From the NCBI GenBank assembly GCA_036346275.1, contig CM070723.1, forward strand, positions 49,430,743 through 49,494,742: a stretch of DNA of 64,000 nt, written 5' to 3'. The stretch is from Otatea glauca (Eukaryota; Streptophyta; Magnoliopsida; Poales; Poaceae). Shown in pieces: positions 11,396 through 21,495 of this stretch. Under the pieces are notes generated by a model, which was not told where the DNA came from, did no database searches, and worked only from the letters and a program-made list of their open reading frames with translations. Numbering within the stretch: the stretch's first letter is position 1; every line of letters begins with the position of its first letter. The position numbers and the translations under genes are program-made.

Positions 11396-13260
11396 CGAGG
11401 CGTGCCGGCGCGCAAACCTACCTAGTCCCTATTGCAGGAGCAAGTTCCTTTAGCTTTTCATCGCCTATGTGTGCGCACACATTATTTCCGGCGGCTTCCT
11501 TGATGGAAGATTCAAGTGGAATTGCCTTTTCCATTGGCTTCTTTCGGTGCAGTCTCAACTGGCTCCCTTCTTTCCTTGGGGCATTTTCGTGATTGGTTGT
11601 GGTAAGTCCTCTCGCTTGCTTTTCTCAGACGTCTCCGGTACTTTGGGTTTGAGGAGCCGATTGCTCGCTCTTTTCTTTGAGGCCTCTGAGCAGGTTGAGG
11701 ATACCTTCTATTTTCTTTGGTATTTCCACCCTCTCGTGCATTCCTTGCGGGTACATGCGACTTAACCACGCCTTGGATCACAAAATGATCAGCAGTTCAT
11801 TTGCTAAATTCGCAAATCAATTATCTTCGGACTTCTTGATTTGCTTCATTAGTGCGGGGTCATGTGCGGGGATACGGTGGAATGCCATATGATTTCCCGG
11901 CATTTTTCATCCAAAGGTTGATTTTCTCCCCCTAATGACGGGAAACGATCCTCGTCAAAGATGCAATCAGCGAATCGGGCTGTATGCAAGTCTCCAGTCA
12001 TGGGTTCCAAATACTTGATTATGGATGCACTCTCATAACCAACGTATATCCCAAACTTACGGAGAGGGCCCATTGCGATCATTGAGGGTGGTATAGGTAC
12101 ATATACCATACACCCAAATTTTCTAAGATGGGAGATCTTCGGGATGATCCCGTGCACAAGCTGCATAGGAGAATGGATGTTGTAGGCCGACGGTCTAAAA
12201 TTGGTAAGAGCTGCTGCGTGCAGGACTGCGTGTCCCCAACAAGTGTTGGGCAAGTTACAACTCTGCAGAAGCGGTCTAGCAATGAACTTAATCCTCTTTA
12301 TTAATGCTTCTGCTAGTCCATTCTGCGTATGGACGTGCGATGGAGTGCTCAATCGCTATCCCCGTTGCGTGCAATAATCATCAAATGCCTTTGAAATAAA
12401 TTCTCGGCATTGTCCATTCGATGGACTTCACGCGATGATCGGGAAAGCATTCTTAATTCTTATGATCTGCGAGATCAGCTTTGCAAAAGCATGGTTTCTT
12501 GTTGACAACAAGCATACATGTGACCATTTCGAGGAAGCATCGATGAGCACCATAAAGTATCGAAACGGCCCTGACAGGGGCTGAATCGGACCGCAAATAT
12601 CCCCCTGGATGCGTTCCAGGAATGCAGGGATTTCACTTTGCACTTTTATGACAGAGGGTCTAGTTATTAATTTCCCGGTGGCACATGCAGGGCACACAAA
12701 ATCTTCATGATTCAGAAAATTTTTAACATTAATACCATGACCTTGTGAGTTGTTCACTATATTTCTCATCATTCTAAGACCAGGATGGCCTAATCTACCA
12801 TGCCATAAAGAAAATAACTCAGAGCTTCTAAAAACAGTTTTCAAGGAAGTATACACTTCGGGTGCATGAATATTCGTGTAGTACAACCTGATTCATATGA
12901 GGGCATTTTTCTAATACCATTTTTCCACATCTGCGTGCTTCACAATGCACAAGTATTCTTTGCCATTTTCTTCATTGGTTTCTACGTGAAAACCATTGCG
13001 CGGATGTCTTTAAAGCTTAAGAGAGTCTTGCGTTGATTCGTGGTACAAAAGGGCTTCTTCAATTACCAAAGTTGTACCCATAGGCAATATAATAGTGGCT
13101 CTTCCTGAGCCGATTACATATGAGTCGCTTCCTGCGATCGTAGTAATCTTTCCAGCGTTCTTCGTGATCGACTGGAAATACTTAGACTCTCTTAAGATGG
13201 TATTTGTTGTGCCACTATCAACAATGCATGTCTCTTCCATTTGGGCGCTACACGATTTCT
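11396..13260 (-). pseudogene. Ty1/copia pol fragment: protease and integrase (unit 1)
   Basis: Read on the minus strand the order is copia-like. An aspartic protease with DSGTTNT lies near 13220. The pre-integrase zinc region follows (HGRLGHPG, then CPACATGK, 12850-12660), then the integrase core (GDICGPIQP; HTQNGLAEALIKRI; CWGHAVLHAA) to about 11850, then the linker (VPARNA...) to about 11470. Frameshifts break it into several frames. Reverse transcriptase and RNase H are absent: similarity stops near 11395, where an unrelated repeat begins. The element therefore cannot be autonomous. The truncation is shared with unit 2 and so predates the duplication. Confidence 0.8.
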
Positions 13261-13439
13261 AGATAAAAGAAATATAATTCTAATCAAACAGAGGCATTAT
13301 AATTCAAATATTGCTTGTAAATGAAAGAATACTGGAATAAAGAATAAATTGCATATATATCCATGAGAGAAGTATGCTCTTCTAGAGCTTACTATTCATT
13401 ATTCAAAAGAAAAAGCTAGCAACCATAATCTAAAAGAAA

Positions 13440-13640
13440 ATGCGATTCATGCATTTAAGCGGCGAAGGTAAGGCTTTGATTGTTCTGCTCGATGGTAGGT
13501 TTCGCATCCTGCGAGGACCCTAGACCAATCGCAGCACGGAGCTTCTTGCCCCCAAGAACTATCTTCACGTCCGATGCCCAAGTGAGGTAGTTCGACCGCA
13601 TGGGTCGGTTCTTCAAACTCACGATTCACGATTCATGATT
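13440..13640 (-). pseudogene. copia gag N-terminal remnant (unit 1)
   Basis: In the minus-strand frames of units 1 and 2 a short stretch matches the start of copia gag (NYLTWASDVKI in the unit 2 reading, 23514-23705). Only about 180 bp separate it from the protease, so most of gag, including the zinc knuckle, is deleted. Confidence 0.55.
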
Positions 13641-13829
13641 TCAAAATTTCGACATTAGATTATCTGCGTGTAATCTAATAGAAAATGGTTGCAATAAGCA
13701 TAAAGTACGTAAAATAAATTCATATGCATTGCAATATATTAAATAAAGCAACGGATTCAAATTCATAAAGAAAATTCATAAAGCAGAGAAATAGAGCAAG
13801 AAAAATTAAAAACAGAGCCAAATAAATCT

Positions 13830-15124
13830 TCTTGATTTTCGGCAATTTTCAAAATTTTTCGCAATTTTTCCTCTTTTTTTCTTTTCTTTTCCTTTCCTTT
13901 CCGCTCGGCCTCTTGGCCCATCGGGCCATGCCCTTTACTTTTCCCGACCGCCTCATGGGCCTTTGGCCCATTTTGTCGCCCAAAAACCTTCTCGCTAGGG
14001 CTTCCCGCGCCGCCATTCCATACGCCGCGCCGCCTCCTGCGGCGTCCTCGCGCCTCGCGCGCCGCCGCTTGCGCCGCTGCGTCTCGTCGCTTCGCTGCGC
14101 CTCGCGCTTCCCTTCTCCGTCGCGCGGTGGAGGCCGAGTACGGTGGTACGTCTTCGCAGCGGGCGCGGCGGCACATCATCGGGCCGTCTCGGCGCCGCGA
14201 GCCGGCACGAGGCAATCGTCGAGCGCGGCGTAGCGGCCGGGGGGCGCAACCGTCCGAGACGACGGCGCCGCGGCGCGGCTGCGGCGCGAGCGGCGGCCGA
14301 CGGCATGGATGGCGGCGCGAGGCCGAGCCGCCGTGCGGTGGTTGGCGCGAGGCCAAGACGGCGGCCGTGCGGTGCCGTGCACGCGACCGAAGCAGCGTCG
14401 GCGCCGTCGCGGTGCCGGCGGCGGAGTGCTACGCCGCGGGCGCCAAGCGGCGCGGCAAGACGGAGGCGGTGGCGCGGTGCGTCGCGGCCCGGACGGATGC
14501 AAATGGCTGCGTGCAGCGGCGGCGACGATGGCGCGCGGCTCGACGCGGGCGGGCCGGTGCCGACTTCATGCGCCGGGCTCGAGGCGACGCGGCCGGCCGG
14601 CCGAAGCGGCGGCTCGAGGCGACGGCGCCGGCCGCGAAGCGGCGGTCTTGGAAGCCGAGAGGCGGCGGCGTCGCGCGCGCTTAGCCGGCGACGCCGTGCG
14701 TAGCGCGGCGGTCCGAGCCGACGGCGGCGGGGTGGCCGAAGGCCGCGAGCGAGCGAGGTCAGGTCGCGGCCGGCCGCGAAGCGGCAGACGGAGGCCGAGG
14801 CCGGCCGCTGCGGCGCGGGCGCTTCATGCGCGGCGAGCGCGCGAGGCCGAGGCCGGCCGCCGTCGCGGCGTCCGGTATCGAACCGAGGCGGCGAGGCGAC
14901 GGCGGCCGTCGGCGATGCGCTACGTCTTGCCAAGACCGAGGCAAGACGTCGATTTTCCCCTTTTTCGTGGATGATGCATGTCGCGATGTCGCTCAGAGCC
15001 GTGCCACGTGGTGCAATCATAAAAGCAGATCTGACGATGAGATGCATGCGTAGGATCAACAACGATTAGAATCAATCGCCGATTCTCACCTTTTCTCACC
15101 TTTTCAATCTGAACTCCGGTAGAG
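13830..15124 (-). repeat. GC-rich untranslated leader of the copia element (unit 1)
   Basis: This is extreme GC-rich low-complexity sequence rich in CGGCGG and GGCCGAGGCC phrases, placed between the primer site and gag of the minus-strand element. The long open frames across it on both strands come from composition and are not supported as genes. A GGCCCA-rich stretch (13905-13985) resembles one in the related element at 49190-55405. Confidence 0.6.
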
Positions 15125-15140
15125 CTTCGTGCTGATAACG
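15125..15140 (-). other. Putative primer binding site of the copia element (unit 1)
   Basis: Immediately inside the LTR the minus strand reads CGTTATCAGCACGA. The related plus-strand element has CGTTATCAACACGAG at the same place (49421), so the motif is conserved in the family. The primer tRNA was not determined. Confidence 0.5.
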
Positions 15141-15361
15141 TGTTAAGGAACCTCGCTATCGAATAGTCCGGGGTTCCCGAACAGATCTGAATTGGAGAAC
15201 AGAAAGAGAGAGACACGGTATATGGGGGCGATTTTAATTCTTTATTGCTTTCTGATTGCATTTACATTAGGGGGGACCCCTCCTCCTTTTATAGCGCTCA
15301 TCCAGGGTTTTGGCTAAGGGACCACATGGGCCTTCCAATGGGCTATTAGGGTTTCTTAACA
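15141..15361 (-). mobile_element. copia 5' LTR (unit 1), 221 bp
   Basis: Bounded by TGTTAAG and its inverse CTTAACA. On the minus strand a TATA box (GCGCTATAAAAGG, about 15285-15300) gives it the look of a promoter LTR. No second LTR occurs at the other end of the element. Counterparts are 25236-25447 and 31325-31539. It lies between the copia leader and the sequence upstream of ALP1, with its promoter directed away from ALP1. Confidence 0.75.
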
Positions 15362-15436
15362 GATCCAACGGCTCCACGACACATTTGCAAGGAAGCTCGT
15401 GGATGTCTGTAGACTAGCAAACGCCACTTTCATTAA

Positions 15437-15999
15437 GGGCATGTACAGTGATATAGACGGTGGCTATCTATAATACACATCCATGCCATCTATAGACAGC
15501 ACTAAAGATAATTCATACAATATACTGTCTATAAAGCTGTCTGTAACGATCTCTCATATAATTAATAGACTATCTGTAGAATGGTATACGCAATATCAAG
15601 TTGTCTATAAGCCCGTTTGTTAAATACTCCCTCCGTTGATAAATATAAGGCATATAGTTTCAATGATCTTGTTGAAAAATATAAGGCGTGCATGTAGATT
15701 TAATGAGTCTTTCCACATATAACCTTATTTATTCTCTCAACTATATGCATTTATTTATTACCATCTACACAAAGTATTATCTCTCATCTTTCAAGACAAT
15801 TAAGAGAGATATGTAAGTCATTTCCTCTCATGTTTTTCTCAATTTCACCACAACCTTAATCCTTGTGCCAAGTCAAAATACGCCTTATATTTATCAATGG
15901 AGGGAGTAGTAGACATCATTATTCTCTCTTATCCACATCATCCAAAATCTTATGTAATATACTCTTATATACAACATACGTGTATCATTGTACATGCCC
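15437..15999. mobile_element. MITE with GGGCATGTACA ends, host of a nested Stowaway (unit 1)
   Basis: The ends GGGCATGTACAGTGATA and TATCATTGTACATGCCC are near-perfect inverted repeats, 563 bp apart. Removing the Stowaway at 15627-15906 leaves about 281 bp of non-coding sequence. The target duplication is unclear. It sits upstream of the ALP1 start and is repeated at 25523-26083 and 31615-32178. Confidence 0.7.
15627..15906. mobile_element. Stowaway MITE nested in the GGGCATGTACA MITE (unit 1)
   Basis: It starts CTCCCTCCGTTGATAAATAT and ends with the inverse, CCTTATATTTATCAATGGAG plus GGAG, with TA on both sides. The 280-bp element is non-coding. Confidence 0.85.
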
Positions 16000-16386
16000 T
16001 GATAGATATCAATGGCTTACTGTATCCTTTAAATACATTCACCCGTGGACACGTAAGGACATGTTTCAATGGCTTATTATGGATTTTTATAATAATTGTC
16101 ATACATATCAAGACATGGAAGGCATTGATACAAACGAATTTCTTTACAAAATAGTCATTAACAAGTTGGCCGACGCTACACACTGGTAGAACTTACGGTC
16201 CCACTTGTCAGTCAGTCCTAGGAAGATCAAAAAAGGAAGGGGGAAAAATAACAATTCTCTTTGAGTAGTATTGCTGGCAGGATTAAAAGGGACAGGGACG
16301 CCCGAGGCAGGGAAGAGCGAAAAACCAGACGACAGCAAGAGAGGGGGGAAGACGGCGGAGGGGGAGAGGGGGAGAGCGGCCGGAAG

Positions 16387-16473
16387 ATGCCGCCGATGAA
16401 GAAGTCCAAGAAGGGGAAGCGCAAGACCAAGGACTCCGGCAAGCTCAAGAGCGCCAAGTCCGGGGGCTCTTGA
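16387..16473 (+). pseudogene. Truncated ALP1-like first exon (unit 1/2 junction)
   Basis: The ALP1 start and first 27 codons (Lys-rich, MPPMKKSKKGKRK) are identical to the complete gene at 32566. At the duplication junction the frame gains one Ser codon and ends at TGA (16471-16473). Its frame differs from the FLZ frame that follows, so no fusion protein results. It would act as a short upstream frame in any chimeric transcript. Confidence 0.85.
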
Positions 16474-16478
16474 GCCCC
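16463..16478. other. Tandem duplication junction with palindromic 3-bp filler
   Basis: ALP1 sequence ends at C16467 and FLZ sequence resumes at T16471, with three extra bases TCT between. The joint reads GGGGCTCTTGAGCCCC, two perfect 7-bp inverted arms around TT. The identical joint is at 26545-26560. Confidence 0.9.
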
Positions 16479-16484
16479 ACCTCC

Positions 16485-18176
16485 ATGCTCGAGCAGTCCA
16501 AGAACCCGCCTTGCTCCAGCCCAAGAAACCCCACAAATGGCTCCGGTTCCTCCCATTCTTGCGGCATCGGCAGCCCGGTCACCGGCCTGGCAGGCGTGCT
16601 CGTCGCCGGCGAGGCCGAGCCGGAGTGTTGCAAGAACAGCAGGGTGCTACGCCTCAGGGTGCAGCTGCCTCCTCCCAAGAAGGGGTTTGGCGGCGATCTG
16701 CTGCCGCCGAGCTCGCCGATCGAGTTCGGAGTCAAGAACAGGGACTCCCAGCTCGCGTTGCTCTCCCCGGTGCAGCGGTCGCCGTTGTCGTCAGCGGCGA
16801 GGGCGGCGCAGAGCGAGGTGGAGCTCGCCGAGGACTACACCTGCGTCATCGCCCGGGGGCCCAACCCCAAGATGACCCACATATTCGACGACCGCGTCGT
16901 CGAGAGCTGCTGCGGCGGCGGCGGCGGCGGCGGCGATGGTTGCTGTCAGTTGAGCTCTTGCTATGGGTGCAAGAAGAAGCGGGGACAAGGCAAGGATGCT
17001 CTATTTTTGCACAGGTAAGGCAAAGACTCTGAATCCCGATGATTTGCAGGTTGCACATCAAATTTCATGCTTGTCAGTAAGATTAACTCACTTGATATTG
17101 CTAATTTTTAGCACCAGGCATGATTTGTGGGATTTTGGTTCAGAGGTGAGATGGTTAGTTTGATGAATTTTGTAATTTATTCAGTATTGAGCGCGTAATT
17201 AGTCGCAGTTTTCTGACTAGTGGTTTAGGTGTCTTGGTTAGTTCCATGTAACTAATGTTCAGAGATAATTGAAACGCTTTTAAGTACAAGATAAGATCAT
17301 GGTCATACTTTATTGTCAACCCACTTAGTGTAAAGAGACGTCTTTGGCTGCAATCGTAATGTACATGGTCTATTGTCAGCCACTCCAACAAGACTTCATT
17401 TTCATTTGCCTGAAAGCAACATGGTTTCTGTAAATAGTTAAGGCACAGCTTGTAGCAACTAGCTTGTAAAGTATTTGATGCTGCATTGCTTTCATTGTGA
17501 GCCTATGAGCGACATCAATTGATCTCAGGTTTCAGAAAATGGATTAAATACTGACTTTTTTGTGGTCCCTAACATAACATTTATAGACAGATTGTAGATC
17601 TGGGGTCCCCAATCTTTGTCAGTCATTTTGTTACCGGCCCGGAATTTTTCTATGAACGGTGACGTTTCTGTCCCCTTGAATTCAGGATCCCTGGTGTGAA
17701 TGGGATGGACCGTAGATATTGCTACAACAGTTGTGTGCTAATTATTAGAGTTCTTGGATGCATTGGGTTAACCATTTGTGCTCTTTTGAACTTTCTTCTA
17801 ACAAAAAGTTCATGTCTCAGACTCTCAGTACAAGCATGTCTTGGAGGATAGCGTTTTTCATCAACTGATCGATCGACATAAATTACATTTCTGATCTTGA
17901 CTTATATTCTACATTCAGTACATATCCTGTGTTCATTAGGACAAAAAGCATACACCTACTAGTACTATAGTAGTATATATGCAAAACAAAATTTGAAGCC
18001 GTTACTTATCACACACAGCTTAGATTCTTTTTTGGGGGTTCTTGTTTTGTAAAAATCATTTGTTGATTCATCCTAATTCATCTTTCAGAGGTGAGAAAGC
18101 ATTCTGCAGCAGCCAATGTACTTTTGGTAGAAGGATCGGCGATGCACCTGACGCATCAGTGAAATTGAAGTCCTGA
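16485..18176 (+). CDS. FLZ zinc finger protein, N-terminally truncated chimeric copy 2
   Basis: Exons 16485-17014 and 18089-18176. The first in-frame ATG gives 205 residues and corresponds to residue 76 of copy 1, so the native promoter, leader and first 75 residues are gone. Upstream sequence now comes from the ALP1 locus. The finger cysteines (CYGC and FCSSQC) are intact, but CKKKLG has become CKKKRG, changing a usually hydrophobic position. Reading continues 18 codons beyond the end of copy 1 (FGRRIGDAPDASVKLKS). Translation would have to bypass the ALP1 ATG at 16387. It could be an expressed chimeric gene or a pseudogene. Confidence 0.55.
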
Positions 18177-19557
18177 ACCTAGTTTCAGCCTCAACATTAG
18201 CAGACATCTGCCTACGAGTGAGAAATCATTATTCGTCTAGTAATTTTTTTTGGTCTAAATGGATGTACGATCGGTATGATCAAACCAGCTGGGATTTGCC
18301 CTATTTTTGCTGCAATCAGAACAGATGACCTTGAGCAATGTTGAGCAGTCTTGTTGTTCCTTCAACTCAGCTGCTGATCCTTTGCTGAGAAATGTTCTTG
18401 TTTCATACGCTCTTGTTTCTTCAGTTAAGGGTTGGATTGAGAATCCCCTGTCAACTGGAATCTGGCACAAAATTTATCATTGTGTCGAGAATTCTGCGAA
18501 AATCCATTCATAACCGTCACTGCTGGTGGTGCCCGGTAAATCATGGAATTTGAGGGAGTCCCACTTGCAGTGACCATTAAAAAAATGAATGTTTTTTTTT
18601 AATTTTTGCATAAATCTTTCAAGACAGAATCTTTTCCCTCAGTTACTTTCACCTTTTTGAGTGAGGTTTGATTGACAGCAACATGCTAGGACAAAGTTAT
18701 TTGGTGTTACTTTCGGTTGTGTTTGGATCTCTGGGTGCGTGAACAATGGCAAGATCAGATGGTCATAACTCATAAACTGATGAATTTACTTCATAAATTT
18801 ACAATCTATACCTGATGACGTCACTGTAGATTCAATTTTCGCACTGTGATCCAAGTAAAATGATCGGTGCTTCAATTCTCACAAGTATATATCTAGTTGA
18901 TCTACGAGTTAGATAACAGTTTAGTATATATGTGGTTATGATTTATGACCCGACGATTTTATACGATATATATAGCAACAAACGTCATTTGCACAAAAGA
19001 ACAGACTTTCTGAGTAATAAACCAGTGCATATGACATGCATTTTGCATGATTGCATGATCACTGACCAAACCTAAATCCTTGCGCATGCTGTGTATGTAG
19101 AATGATATTGGTCAAGATAAATGTGGAACTATGCCTATACGAAACCTTGAGAAGGAATATTACTACTTAAAAAACTGAAATATCACCGGTATATCTGCAA
19201 ATTGTTTTGACTAAATTCCCATACATATAAATTACCCTTTTTATCCTTGAATTTTTTTTTACCCTTTAGGGTAAAATAGGGTGAAGAACCCAATTCTTGG
19301 TAAAGTAGAAAAGTTATGTCAAGTGAGAAAAGGCATGATTTTCGTAGTTCACAAAATCTTCCGCAAAACATATCTTCATGACTTCATGCTAAGAGTGCCC
19401 TCATAGTTCACCAAAATCTCAAGCGTGCTGTTGCGTGAACTCATGCATGCTTGCCAAATGCTACTACGGTACCAGGTTATACCCTTAAGATGTGTTTGGT
19501 TGTTTATACTAAGTAGTATATATATATATATGAGATTGTTCGAGAAAGAAGTTATCT
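18177..19557 (+). other. 3' flank of FLZ copy 2
   Basis: Nearly identical to 8095-9523. No separate gene recognised. Confidence 0.5.
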
Positions 19558-19723
19558 GTGTGTTTGGTTACTTGAATAGAATCATCCTATTCTGGATGGT
19601 GAGATACAAATTTGAGAAATATTCTCTATAGATGCTGGACCATTTCATTCACCCAAAACAATAGAACCAAGTGGTACAAAACCATCCTATTCCATTCAAC
19701 CTCATCTCACTAACCAAACACAC
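19558..19723. mobile_element. Small inverted-repeat MITE (unit 2)
   Basis: Duplicate of the element at 9524-9689, with the same GTGTGTTTGGTTA ends. Confidence 0.55.
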
Positions 19724-20199
19724 TATTATTTTTCTACGTCTCTTTGTCTAGGCAATCACAACAAAATCAACAATTAACGAAAAATCATACCCCTACTTTT
19801 TCATATCTATTCAATGAATTCCAGTTTTATCCTCTGAACAACATCTAGCGGGTAGATAACGCCTCCTTACGATAACGTAGAAGATAAAACTTCCATATTA
19901 ATTATCACAAATACCAAAATGCAAGAAAAGAGATAAGGAACAGATATAAATATGATAAATGCACATTACAATTTTTTTGACAAGTAGTCGACCTAGGCAT
20001 CGGTGAACTCATGGTCCACCTGTTAGCCAGGTCTAGTATGAATTTCGCCCTAAAAACTTGCCACATGCTGGTATACTAGGCTCCACTATTATTTCCATTG
20101 TTACTATAAACTTTTATTAATGGAATATCACACCCCACTATATTATCTGTATTCAAAGAATGCCAGTGTCCTTCACTGAATAATACTACCGGATTTAAA

Positions 20200-21495
20200 C
20201 CTGGGAGCTTTCGCCGACGCTCGCGCCGTCCACGTCGCGCTCGGGGCATCGTGGCCGCGCCGTGCCTCTCCGCGTGGCTCGCGTGACCATTGAACCGGGG
20301 CGTCGTTCATACGGCGGGCAAACCGTAGAGCCACGTCGCCCACTTGATTAATCGAGTTGCCAGGCTTAAATAGTTAATCGCAGCGTTTAGACTCAAGCGG
20401 CAGCGGCAATAGCCGCAGTAAGCAGCAGCGTTGTGCGAGCGAGAGATCGCGTTCGATTCCGCCAACCGCGCCGCCCCGAATTTTCCCGGCCGATGCGTGG
20501 CGCCAGCGTTCGGCTCTTCGGCTGAGCCCGCGCGTGGCGCGTTTTTTTGGCAAAAGACCCTCCAGTTTTTTCAAAATTACATACAAGTCCTTTTTTTTGT
20601 ACAAAGCCCTGGAATTTGCGAGGAGGCCCTTGAAACTTCTGGATTTTCGCGGGACAATCCTTTTTTGTAGAAAGCCCTGGAATTTGCGAGGAGGCCCTTG
20701 AAACTTCTGGATTTTCGCGGGACAGTCGCTGGACTTTTAAGAAATTACGTATTAGTCTATTTTTATCTGTTTTATATCTTTTTTTACGGAAAGCCCTTTT
20801 TTTAGAAAGCCCGGATTTTACGAAAGGACCCCTTTATACGTTAGTCTATTTTAATCTATTTTAGGTCCTTTTCTTTGCGGAAAGACCCCCCAGATTTCGG
20901 TTCTTCATGGGATGAGCGACCTGTGTTTTGTAAAGCGGTTTTGTCTATTTTTTTTACATGTTAGCCTTTTCCCCCGCCGTGCAAAGACATGTTGGTTTTT
21001 TGTTTACAGGAAGCGAGGATTATATGATTAGCTCCAGAGATTTTCAAAAAATACATTTGCGTCGCTTTCTTCGCGGAGAAAAAACCCGGATTTCATATTA
21101 TGGCTGTCACGTTGCGTCGCGCCTTTATGACTGCTTGTTTTTTGATGCCCTGTTTTCTACGGAGACGCACTCAAATTTTACCGCGTTTTTTTTTGTTTTT
21201 TTTGCACCCATTTTGTACCGAGGCGTCTTCCGCAATTTATTTTTAACACATCGTTTCTCACGCAGATTTGCCTGAGACTTTCAGAAGCTACATATTTATC
21301 TAATTTTTCATTGTTAAACCCCCAGAACTCATGTGATTTTCACTGTTTGTCTTGTGTCGTCTGGCCTAAAAAACACGCTGAAATGTAATTTGAAATATCT
21401 TAAATTTTACATCTAGCTCGGTTCTCTGCGATAGTGCGCTCCAAAATATCCTTATATTTTTTCTACGATTCTTTTCATCGACCAAGATCTACGCG
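20200..21495 (+). repeat. SINE-like/phrase-repeat block (unit 2)
   Basis: Counterpart of 10141-11395, with a private 68-bp tandem duplication (AAAGCCCTGG at 20603 and again at 20671) and indels in the tRNA-like head. Confidence 0.5.

Larger units (their letters stand above)
6436..16467 (+). repeat. Tandem segmental duplication, unit 1 (10,032 bp)
   Basis: This is the first of three head-to-tail units. It begins inside FLZ exon 1 (TGAGCCCCACC at 6436, the point where copies 2 and 3 resume) and ends inside ALP1 exon 1 (last shared base 16467). Contents in order: the rest of FLZ, 3' flank, a small MITE, a SINE-like/phrase-repeat block, a truncated copia element on the minus strand, a nested MITE pair, and the ALP1 leader with 27 codons. 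Unit 2 is 16471-26549 and unit 3 is 26553-32646. Confidence 0.95.

Noticed and set aside
13995..15062. Long open frames (over 350 codons) across the GC-rich copia leader, repeated near 24300-25150 and 30100-31440
   Set aside because: They occur on both strands and in several frames at once, are Arg/Ala/Pro/Gly-only in character, and shift between copies with every indel. This is composition, not coding.
16261..16473. 70-codon frame extending upstream of the ALP1 start in units 1-3
   Set aside because: The extension is charged low complexity from a purine-rich leader and depends on a non-ATG start; the ATG at 16387 (32566 in the intact gene) fits the family.
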